From: Fremontodendron californicum
Lineage: Eukaryota; Streptophyta; Magnoliopsida; Malvales; Malvaceae
Length of the DNA: 64,000 bases
Assembly (NCBI GenBank): GCA_030761205.1
Contig: JAULJL010000033.1
Span: 3,789,501-3,853,500 of the forward strand
Direction: 5' to 3'
The notes under the pieces were generated by a model. It did no database searches and was not told the DNA's origin. It worked only from the letters and a program-made list of their open reading frames with translations. Of this stretch, positions 9,301-16,571 are shown piece after piece. Within the stretch, counting starts at the first letter, position 1. Each line of letters starts with the position of its first letter. A program made the translations under genes and the position numbers.

Positions 9301-11667
9301 TATTGTTTTCTAGATGGATATTCTGGGTATAATCAAATTGCCATTGCACTTGAGGACCAAGAGAAAACCACTTTTACATGTCCTTTTGGTACTTTTGCAT
9401 ATCGTAGAATGCCATTTGGATTATGTAACGCCCCTGCCACATTTCAAAGATGCATGCTTAGCATTTTTAGTGACATGATTGAACGTAATCTTGAGATTTT
9501 CATGGATGATTTTTCTGTTTCTGGTGATTCATTTGATGATTGCTTAGCCAATTTGAAAAATGTATTGATTAGGTGTGAAGAAAAAAATCTTGTTCTTAAT
9601 TGGGAAAAATGTCATTTCATGGTCACTAAAGGTATTGTACTAGGTCACATTGTTTCTGCAAAAGGGATTGAGGTAGACAAGTCAAAACTTGAATTGATTG
9701 CTAATCTACCCACACCAAAGACAGTAAAGGACATTAGGTCATTCTTGGGACATGCAGGTTTTTATAGAAGATTCATAAAAGATTTTAGCACGATATCTAA
9801 ACCTCTATGTAATCTTTTAATGAAAGACACTGCATTTGAATGGACTAAAGATTGTGAAGATGCTTTTGAAAAACTCAAAAATATGCTCACTACTGCTCCT
9901 ATTATGAGATCTCCTGATTGGTCTTTACCATTTGAAATAATGTGTGATGCTAGTGACTATGCTGTTGGTGCTGTGTTAGGACAAAGGAAAGATAATAAAC
10001 CACATGTAATTTACTATGCAAGTAAAACTTTAAATAGAGCCCAAATGAATTATTCCACTACAGAAAAGGAATTACTTGCAGTTGTTTTTGCATTGGATAA
10101 ATTCAGATCTTACCTTGTTGGATCATCAATTGTTGTCTTTAGTGATCATGCAGCTTTAAAATATCTTCTCTCTAAGAAGGATGCAAAACCTAGGTTGCTG
10201 AGGTGGATCCTTTTGCTGCAAGAATTTGACATCACCATTCGAGATAAAAAAGGAGTAGAAAATGTGGTGGCTGATCATTTATCAAGACTTGTTTGTGATG
10301 AATCTTTTGGAACCTCACCAATAAATGATACTTTTCCTGATGAACAACTTCTAATTGTCTCCACGACACCTTGGTTTGCTGACATTGCTAATTTTCTTGC
10401 TACAGGAAAAATTCCTTCTCAATGGAGCACCCAAGATAAAAGGAAGTTTCTGAATGAGGTAAAGAAGTTCTATTGGGATGACCCTTACTTGTTCAAATAT
10501 TGTCCTGATCAGATTTTTCGAAGATGCATTCCCGACAATGAGGTAAGTAGTGTAATTAAGTTTTGTCATTCCGAGGCATGTGGTGGTCATTTTTCATCAA
10601 AGAAAACTGCTGCAAAAATTTTACAGTGTGGATTTTACTGGCCAACTTTGTTCAAAGATGCACATAATTTTTGCAAGTCATGTGAAAGTTGTCGAAAATT
10701 AGGTTCCATTTCGAAAAGAAACATGATGCCTTTGAACCCAATTCTTGTAATTGAAATTTTTGACTGTTGGGGTATTGATTTCATGGGACCATTTCCACCA
10801 TCTTTTGGTTTCTTATACATTTTAGTTGCAATAGATTATGTTTCAAAGTGGATAGAGGCAATTCCATGTCGAAATAATGATCACAAAACAGTGATTAAAT
10901 TTTTAAAAGAAAATATTTTGAGTCGATTTGGAATTCCTCGATCTATCATAAGCGATGGGGGAACACATTTTTGCAACAAGGTTTTTGAAACATTAATGAA
11001 GAAATATGCCATTACACACAAAGTTGCAACCCCTTATCACCCGCAGACAAATGGACAGGTAGAATTAGCAAATAGGGAGATTAAACAAATTTTGGAAAAG
11101 ACAGTTAATCCAAATCGCAAAGATTGGTCTCTTAGACTTAACGATGCATTATGGGCCTATCGAACAGCTTTTAAAACAGCATTAGGCATGTCTCCTTATA
11201 GGCTAGTTTATGGAAAACCTTGTCATTTACCTGTGGAACTTGAGCATAAAGCATATTGGGCCATTAAAATGTTCAACTCAAACCTTGATGACGCTTCTAA
11301 TTTACGAAAATTACAAATCAATGAACTTGAGGAACTCAGAAATGATGCATATGAGAATTCTAAAATTCATAAAGAAAGAACTAAAGCCTTTCATGACAAG
11401 TTAATTTCAAGAAAAACATTTAATGTTGGGCAAAAAGTTCTACTTTATAATTCTAGACTTCACATATTTCCTGGTAAGTTGAGATCAAGATGGACTGGCC
11501 CATTTGTGGTTAAGCATGTGTATCATTATGGAGCAGTTGACATTGAGAATCCTCAAAATGGTAACGTATTCAAGGTAAATGGACAAAGACTCAAACTCTT
11601 TTTGGAAAATCATGTTACTCAAGAAGAGGTTGTTTTTCTTTCTGATCCTTGTTTTGAAAATAACTAG
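6307..11667 (+). CDS. gag-pol polyprotein of element 1 (A type)
   Basis: Encodes capsid and enzymes for reverse transcription and integration in one uninterrupted frame of 1786 codons. The first ATG is at 6307; the ATG at 6400 (MADNESVHAED, context ACCATGG) is a better start and lies after a possible splice donor. Gag capsid spans roughly residues 75-270; zinc finger CGICEIMGHPTSEC begins at residue 312. Protease LDLGASVNLLP is near 619 (DLG in place of DTG/DSG, as usual in Athila/Tat). RT catalytic FMDD is near 1065-1068. RNase H CDASDYAVGAVLG is near 1213. Integrase has an HHCC finger from H1421 and D1491, D1550, E1586 (exact D,D-35-E spacing), then the GMSPYRLVYGKPCHLPVELE module. It ends VVFLSDPCFENN. 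No stop or frameshift was found. Confidence 0.95.
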   Translation: MLVWRRDFRSRRLVRFYCETFSGNLSNTTPTMADNESVHAEDENRQVRTMRDYLQPTRSSSPSCFIFPLNANNFRFKPGMIALLPNFHGLESESAYSFLKDFEDVCVTFNDQQCTNEIVKLKLFPFSLKDKAKIWLHNLKPRSIGTWQELQTEFLKKFFPAHKTTALKRQIQNFNQNQNEAFFQCWERFKDLLSSCPHHGFEKWRLISFFYESLTPETKQFVETMCNGEFLEKEPEEAFDYLDHLADNSQAWHTDNSSESSNRSNLFSNRGKYHFSQEDEIKAKVANLARKIEAMELREVKEVKTVKNEESCGICEIMGHPTSECPNIPILKEALHDQVNSINTFKKPFPSPYSETYNPEWRNHPNFSWRNNNHVQVPQSQKPGNTFSYQPSRVQTLEETLQAFMQTQANVNSRTSQDINEIKNTLSTLTASLRTQEKGKFPAQPQPNPSTQCLVSCSNETQQENASSITTLRSGKAIDKKIPSKDQDPLSPPKSNGKNDGKSELLENLDKEKGMHPAPFPQRLQTIKNLNQNAEIYELFKQVKINIPLLDAIKQVPSYAKFLKDMCTVKRKHNVQKKAFLTESVSSIIQHLTPPKFKDPGCPTISCIIGNTRIERALLDLGASVNLLPFSVYQQLGLGELKETPVTLQLADRSVKIPRGIVEDVLVQIDNFYFPVDFIVLDTHPVSNPNVQIPVILGRPFLATSNALINCRNGMLNISFGNMTLELNVFNICKQPGDNSEVHEVDFIEELVHEHLTTTTFHDPLEAYLIEYEFDNASEISHTDSLLKSFQDKHCWKQKFEELPSLTNVTVPSTIEPPKLELKPLPSELKYSFLGESETFPVIISSHLDELQEGKLLQLLKMHKNALGWTLADIKGISPLICTHNIYLEENAKPSRQMQRRLNPNMKEVVRNEVIKLLDNGIIYPISDSKWVSPTQVVPKKSGVTVVKNENNELIPARTVTGWRMCIDYRKLNSVTRKDHFPLPFMDQILERVAGHEFYCFLDGYSGYNQIAIALEDQEKTTFTCPFGTFAYRRMPFGLCNAPATFQRCMLSIFSDMIERNLEIFMDDFSVSGDSFDDCLANLKNVLIRCEEKNLVLNWEKCHFMVTKGIVLGHIVSAKGIEVDKSKLELIANLPTPKTVKDIRSFLGHAGFYRRFIKDFSTISKPLCNLLMKDTAFEWTKDCEDAFEKLKNMLTTAPIMRSPDWSLPFEIMCDASDYAVGAVLGQRKDNKPHVIYYASKTLNRAQMNYSTTEKELLAVVFALDKFRSYLVGSSIVVFSDHAALKYLLSKKDAKPRLLRWILLLQEFDITIRDKKGVENVVADHLSRLVCDESFGTSPINDTFPDEQLLIVSTTPWFADIANFLATGKIPSQWSTQDKRKFLNEVKKFYWDDPYLFKYCPDQIFRRCIPDNEVSSVIKFCHSEACGGHFSSKKTAAKILQCGFYWPTLFKDAHNFCKSCESCRKLGSISKRNMMPLNPILVIEIFDCWGIDFMGPFPPSFGFLYILVAIDYVSKWIEAIPCRNNDHKTVIKFLKENILSRFGIPRSIISDGGTHFCNKVFETLMKKYAITHKVATPYHPQTNGQVELANREIKQILEKTVNPNRKDWSLRLNDALWAYRTAFKTALGMSPYRLVYGKPCHLPVELEHKAYWAIKMFNSNLDDASNLRKLQINELEELRNDAYENSKIHKERTKAFHDKLISRKTFNVGQKVLLYNSRLHIFPGKLRSRWTGPFVVKHVYHYGAVDIENPQNGNVFKVNGQRLKLFLENHVTQEEVVFLSDPCFENN

Positions 11668-11816
11668 ATGTAAATATAATTTTTTTTTTTAACCCCGGTT
11701 AAATGGCGGATAACGGTACTCCGTGATTATTTAAGTCGGTTCCATCAGCTACCCACAAAACTGATATTGTATATAAATTTCTCTTTCATTTTATTTTATT
11801 TCATTTTTTTTTCAGG
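11668..11816 (+). promoter_or_regulatory. Conserved block between pol and the C4 protein gene
   Basis: A GC-richer segment at 11691-11758 (starting AACCCCGGTT, with a small CGGA...TCCG hairpin at 11707-11723) recurs almost unchanged before all five copies of the downstream gene. It is followed by a plant-like TATA box (TATATAAAT, 11770-11778) and a pyrimidine tract ending in CAG at 11813-11815, one base before the ATG. The sequence therefore offers both an internal promoter and a 3' splice acceptor. Which is used cannot be decided from sequence. Confidence 0.55.
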
Positions 11817-12353
11817 ATGGATGATATTCTCAAAAGATTGCAGAAACGATTTCCTCCTTTTCCTCGGAATATTTTACTGAAGCTTTACCAAGTTCGATTA
11901 GAAAGATTAAGAATGCTTATGAACAAAGGGATTCCTGAAGACATACGTTGGATAATTGAAGCCAAGGTACGTGAAGATGAATATCTTCCTGTTTTGCATT
12001 TACCAGGTACAGGTAGAAGCACTTATGCAAAGAAGCGACGAGCAAAGCGCATGAGTTCAAATTGCCACAAGTGTGCACGATGGACGTGTAACGCTAAATG
12101 TCGTTCTATTGGGATTCCGTCCTCTAATCGAGATGATAAAATTGAATTCATTAAGGATGGACTGAGTAAGGAGAATTTGGGTAATATCCAACTTTCTCTT
12201 GAGACGCATCCTAGTGGAGATGTACAAAGAGAAATTCTTGATTTATGGCCGCAATTCCAAAGGGAATGGCAACATCTTGGGAATCTGATGATAAAAGACC
12301 CTGTTTGCCAGCTTGTAAGAAAACTGGATGGGAAGCATATCCTCGACTCATAG
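11817..12353 (+). CDS. C4 zinc-finger basic protein resembling carlavirus cysteine-rich protein (element 1)
   Basis: 178 aa. Residues 1-60 are probably helical and charged. Residues 64-78 form a glycine/arginine-rich basic stretch (GTGRSTYAKKRRAKR). It is followed at once by a four-cysteine cluster, C83-x2-C86-x4-C91-x3-C95, and then an acidic C-terminal half. A basic GRS-x-YA-x-x-RRA stretch directly before a C4 finger is the hallmark I associate with the cysteine-rich nucleic-acid-binding proteins of carlaviruses, some of which suppress RNA silencing. This is similarity by motif, not by alignment. It lies 149 bp after pol on the same strand, followed by the LOG-like gene, in the place of env-like genes in Athila. 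Full-length copies occur in elements 1, 2 and 3. Function in the element is unknown; nucleic-acid binding is the best guess. Confidence 0.7.
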   Translation: MDDILKRLQKRFPPFPRNILLKLYQVRLERLRMLMNKGIPEDIRWIIEAKVREDEYLPVLHLPGTGRSTYAKKRRAKRMSSNCHKCARWTCNAKCRSIGIPSSNRDDKIEFIKDGLSKENLGNIQLSLETHPSGDVQREILDLWPQFQREWQHLGNLMIKDPVCQLVRKLDGKHILDS

Positions 12354-12628
12354 AAGGCGTTTAAGCCGTTTCTGGACGTAAAACCAGAGGAAGATGCCAA
12401 ATACACTTTCGGCGACATTATTACTTTTGACTTTTACGGTTGATTTTTCTTCTCTTTTTGATTTTCTTCCTGAAATCACGCAAAAATCTTTTGTTAGGTT
12501 AACATTTTCTTCTGACAGGTCAAATACACTTTCGGCGACATTATTACTCTTGTCTGATTCACTACTCAGTCCTCTATATATTACACCATGTACTCATTCT
12601 CTTTCAGGCACTCGAAAAAGAAAAAAAA
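12354..12628 (+). promoter_or_regulatory. C4 gene-LOG intergenic region with TATA-like and splice-acceptor motifs
   Basis: Contains CTCTATATATTAC near 12573-12585 and TTCTCTTTCAG ending at 12607, then an A-rich leader to the LOG start at 12629. In this copy about 130 bp present in the other elements is replaced by a second copy of a ~32-bp segment (12398-12429 repeats 12521-12552). The region could carry a promoter or a 3' splice site for the LOG transcript. Confidence 0.5.
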
Positions 12629-13276
12629 ATGGAAAGCACTTCGTCCCAGCGCATTAAAAAAATTTGTGTCTTTGGAGGTGCTTATCCAGGGAAAAATAAC
12701 ATATTCGCTGATGAAGCCATAAGAGTTGGAGTAATACTTGCCCAACAAAAGATCCACTTGATTTATGGAGGCGGTAGTACGGGTTTAATGGGAGCAGTCG
12801 CTACAGCAGCACACGCCGGAGGAAGTCCAGTTCTAGGAATCGTGCCAAAACTATTCACAGATTTTTGTGGACCTACCGTGGGTAAGGAAATACAAGTCTG
12901 GAGTATCCCTGAACGGATAACAATCATGTACCATTCTGCCGATGCATTCATTGCTTTACCAGGAGGTCTGGGTACATTGGAAGAAATAGCTTGCGTGGCT
13001 TCTTGGTCATCTTTGGTCACAAATAAGAAACCCATTGGTTTGCTTAATATTAATGGTTATTTTAGTAATTTACTTTCATATTTAGATAATGCTGTGGATA
13101 ACGGATTCATGTTTTCAGAGGCAAGGAGAACCATAATTTCTGCTACAACCATTGAAGATTTACTCAAAAAGCTACAAGCTTATGAGTGTTTATCTGCTAC
13201 GGTTGTTTCGCAAACGCTCGGAAAAAGAAAAAGAGATATGGACGAGCAAGGAGTGGATTGCACTTTGTCTTTGTGA
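12629..13276 (+). CDS. LOG-like: LOG-family cytokinin riboside 5'-monophosphate phosphoribohydrolase (element 1)
   Basis: 215 aa. LOG enzymes release active free-base cytokinin from the nucleotide in one step, in cytosol and nucleus. The Rossmann-like fold signatures are clear: CVFGGAYPGKNN at 13-24, GGGSTGLMG at 47-55, R96 in PERITIM, DAFIALPGGLGTLEE at 105-119 (the PGGxGTxxE motif with E119), and KPIGLLNINGYF downstream. The Lys that usually follows the catalytic Arg in plant LOGs is Ile here (Met in others). An extra tail carries KRKR, like a nuclear signal. Plant LOG genes have several introns; this one has none, which fits capture through mRNA. It lies in sense orientation between the C4 gene and the 3' LTR. 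The family call is firm; activity is inferred. Confidence 0.93.
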   Translation: MESTSSQRIKKICVFGGAYPGKNNIFADEAIRVGVILAQQKIHLIYGGGSTGLMGAVATAAHAGGSPVLGIVPKLFTDFCGPTVGKEIQVWSIPERITIMYHSADAFIALPGGLGTLEEIACVASWSSLVTNKKPIGLLNINGYFSNLLSYLDNAVDNGFMFSEARRTIISATTIEDLLKKLQAYECLSATVVSQTLGKRKRDMDEQGVDCTLSL

Positions 13277-15066
13277 CATTATCTAACATTTTGCTTGTTG
13301 TGTCTCAGTTATAATAAGTGGTTAGCAACCTCTGCAGGTAATATCTCCTAAATTCTACCTTTAAAATTTGACATTGGGGACAATGTCATATTTTAGTAGG
13401 GGGTAAGGGACATATTTTGCTTTAAAAAAAAAAAAATTGTTGTGTTTTAAGACATTTAGAAGTATTCATTCTGAACAAGGTCTGAGTAAGGGAGACTTGA
13501 GACATACCTTGTCACTTTGATTTAATCTTCTTCTTCAAAAAAACAAAAAAAAAAAAAAACAAAAAACAAAAAAAAAAAAAAAAAAAAAAAAAAGCATGTT
13601 TAGACTTAGTGTGTTTTTTTTTAGTTACTTTCAATACAATGATGAGATATGAATTGCATAAGTCTAAAACAGATTTATTAGTGAGAAGATTTTCATGAGA
13701 ATTGAGCTTGATGTCAACCTTTTTATGAGCCAATGTTAATATGATATGTTGATTGAGAAAGAAGCATGTTTAGACTTAATCTGACTTGTATAATCATCTT
13801 TGTGAGTTTTTGAGCCTATAATGATTGATGCATTATACAAATCAATCTAATTTCTTTCTTGAGTGCTCTTATGATTACATGATTCTCTAGAACTTGCTTT
13901 AAACCGTTTGAGACTATATTGATACATGTGACAACATGAATATGATAGAGGCATTAGGATTATAACCAGAGCCAAACAGTCATCCATTATTAATGTTCTA
14001 AGAGAACATCCCCACTAGTGAGCCAATTTGAGCCTACATTAAATATGCTGTTTTATTGGTAACCACAACTTACACCTAGCCTAAATATACTTATATCCTT
14101 ACCCTTGTTCTAAAGATGGATTATATATTTTGAGACATATTGCAAAAAAACAAGGGATATTTTTAGTTGAAAATTTGGGTTAGAAACAAAAGATAAGTGT
14201 GGGGGAAGAAAAGAAAAGAAAAAGTCAAGAGAAAAAGAAAGGGATCATTGTCAAATACATTCTCATATTAAAAAAAAAAAAAAAAAAAAAAAATCTTCTC
14301 TTGAACTTCTAGAAAAAGATGTTACAAAGTTGGTTAGAATGATGCAAAGGCTCAACATGAATATTTAGCCTATGTTATTATGTGCTTTATAAGAGTTTTG
14401 AGAAGTTTTATTTGTATGATCTTATTATGTCTCTAAAATCTATGAACTCTTTGGAACCTTTGTGATATCTTTATCCTTTTGTTCTTTAACCACATTATAA
14501 CCCTTTGGCCCCATTACAACCTTGAATAAAGACCTCTTGATTTATGAAGTTGTATGATCTAAATAGTGGAGAATAGGTGGACAAGCAAGCATATGGTAGA
14601 AGTGTTTTCATGAGATTGATTGAGTGTAAACACTTTACCACTACTTTAAAGAGTGAAAATCAAGAGAGTATCCCATGTGAGAAGTTGAGATTAAGTTTGA
14701 ATATGCACTATTTTGATTGAAATATGTTATGTTAATATTGGCTTAACTCAAACTATTTACATTCAAGCAAGATTTTTTTGTGAATTTCTTTAAGCTATTG
14801 ATTAGTTTTTAAGACTTGTCCAATGATTATCTCTAATTTATATTGGAAGGATTAGTTATAATTATTATTTTTAGTTTTTCTTATGTCTTCAATGTTTGTG
14901 GGTATCGTCCTAGTAAACCCTCACGAGACTAAACTCGTCCACTAGGGACACCTAGGGGTTTAAAGGCTTGTGTCACATGCTAAGTGCCACCGTGATTTCC
15001 TACGAAAATGGATTAGATTAGATTTTCTTATTTTATTGAGTCGTTGCTAGGGACTAGCAACAATCT
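13277..15066 (+). other. 3' non-coding region of element 1
   Basis: About 1.8 kb without a credible gene. It holds an inverted repeat GACATTGGGGACAATGTC near 13371-13388 followed by a G-run, an A-rich tract at 13536-13593, a second PPT-like AAGTGTGGGGG at 14195-14205, paired hairpins at 14923-14955, and a hairpin at 15044-15060 just before the PPT. All except the A-tract are shared, with small changes, by the other elements here. Confidence 0.75.
14923..14955 (+). other. Two adjacent conserved hairpins in the 3' region
   Basis: ACGAG/CTCGT (14923-14927 with 14934-14938) and CTAGG/CCTAG (14942-14946 with 14951-14955) are perfect stems with loops of 6 and 4 nt. They sit in a ~110-bp GC-richer block that also recurs near 23169, 33832, 36350 (minus), 59365 and 63300. 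Confidence 0.6.
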
Positions 15067-15079
15067 AAGTATGGGGGTG
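15044..15079 (+). other. PPT and preceding hairpin of element 1
   Basis: TTGCTAG/CTAGCAA (15044-15050 with 15054-15060) forms a 7-bp stem; the polypurine tract AAGTATGGGGG follows at 15067-15077, two bases before the 3' LTR. This primes plus-strand synthesis. Confidence 0.8.
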
Positions 15080-16566
15080 TGATAACTCGTATAATTATAT
15101 AGTTTTTAGTTATGTTTTATTATTGTTTTGTGTCAAATACGAGTTATTATTGTTTAGTCTAATTGTGTTTATGATCTTTTATATTTTTATGTAATTTGGT
15201 GTTTTTCACAAGTTTCTTTGAGTGATTTCAGATTACTAGAATTAAGGGCAAATCCAGTTCAGTTCCAGTTCCGACACCTTTTGCCATATCAGCTATATCT
15301 CGAGTTTCACTGAAGCAATAAGGCTGAACTTTGTATCCCTGCAAAGCTAAGAGGCATATCTATCTTTTTCATGTTTTACACTTCTTGAAACGGAGTCGTT
15401 TTCCCTAGCGAAATCGACCATCAAGTTGGCTGATGTGCAATGACGTCTGTTCTGCACCGTTTTGGTATTTTGACCATATCTTCCGATCCACGTGCGCAAA
15501 TGATCTGATTCCAACGGCTATGGATCCGTAACTGATAGGGGTATATTTTTCTAGAAGACCATTTTATCAGATCGAGCCTCCAACATTGACAAAATCGACC
15601 ATCAAGCTGGCTGATCAGAATTGTCATACAATATGACGAAAATTGTTAGAAAAATGCACCCACCTATTATACCTACCTTTGAAATTTGTAAAGCTTGTCT
15701 CTTGTCATTTAGCCCTCCAAAATGTGTATAAATAGAGGGCCTTGGATGAGTATTGGGATACATTATACATTGGTAGGATATTTGCCATTGTAATAAAATT
15801 CTCTAAGTTTTCTTCTTCTTTCCTTTCTCTAGTTTTCTTTTTCTTTACTTATGTTTCTTACATTTCTTTTCATTTTATTCATATCTAGTATGTGTTGCTA
15901 ATCATATTGTTGAGGTGATGAGGTGAAGCTCTTGGTAAATGCTAAGGTTAGTATCTTAAACATGAGCTAAAATGAATCATCATTTATAAACACTAGTATA
16001 GATAATATTTTCTTTTGGTTTAAAATCATACTTGCAAAGTAGAGATCTTGATTCATTATTGACAATGAAAATGGCACAGTAAATGCTTGGTTTCATAACC
16101 TTGATTTGTTGTAGACATATACCTTGGCATAAGGAATGCTTGGACTCTTTTTATGAGTTTTGAGGACACCAAATGAACATAATATCATATGCTATGGACG
16201 TTGGACTGAATTGCTAAACCTTCCGATTGGAACCTCCCTTATGTGTGGATTTCAATTGTGTAATAAAACAAGATTAATCTTAGCATAACACCAAGAGTGG
16301 ATTCTCTAACCTCAACATCCTTTCTTATTGTTTTTATATCTTGTTTAATTGTTTTTATGTTATTTTGTTTATTTTGTTCTCTAATATCTTGTTTATCTTA
16401 TTTTGTTGTTGATTCCCTAATATCTTGTTTACTTTCTTTGTCTTATATATTTATAAACTTATACTTATTAATACGCTTCCCTGTGGTTCGACCTCAGACA
16501 CCCGAGAATTTATTACTTGAACATAACCTGCACTTGGGTTTACAACTCTTAATTGAGTCTCTATCA
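15080..16566 (+). repeat. 3' LTR of element 1
   Basis: 1487 bp, same ends as the 5' LTR; visible differences are near 15529-15533 and 16495. Flanked on the right by the target duplication AACGG. TATA box at 15727-15734, G-box at 15489-15494. Confidence 0.95.
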
Positions 16567-16571
16567 AACGG

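Larger units (their letters stand above)
4610..16566 (+). mobile_element. Element 1: complete A-type Athila-like LTR retrotransposon with two accessory genes
   Basis: LTRs 4610-6096 and 15080-16566 are both 1487 bp; reading them side by side I noticed about three differences. The target duplication AACGG is at 4605-4609 and 16567-16571. Order: LTR, tRNA-Asp PBS, leader, one gag-pol frame of 1786 codons, C4 protein gene, LOG-like gene, long 3' non-coding region, PPT, LTR. Every part needed for autonomous movement appears present, and the few LTR differences point to a recent insertion. Confidence 0.95.

Noticed and set aside
11817..12353. An integrated carlavirus genome
   Set aside because: No replicase, triple gene block or coat protein is nearby; only one gene shows similarity, and it lies inside an intact retrotransposon.
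12023..12418. Open frames of 131-173 codons antisense to the C4 gene
   Set aside because: Same reason: shadow of the sense gene; Ser/Arg/Cys-rich composition follows from the reverse complement.
12763..13035. Open 90-codon frame antisense to LOG, found in all five copies
   Set aside because: It is conserved only because the sense LOG frame is conserved; it matches no family I know and has no start context or promoter of its own.
12629..13276. Five host LOG genes in a cluster into which retroelements jumped
   Set aside because: Every copy has the same position relative to LTRs, PPT and C4 gene, and lies within TSD-bounded elements; the genes are intronless. They belong to the elements.
13536..13593. 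A-rich tract as a preserved poly(A) tail marking the captured mRNA end
   Set aside because: Tracts differ in place and make-up between copies and there are two in element 1; simple A-run slippage explains them equally well.
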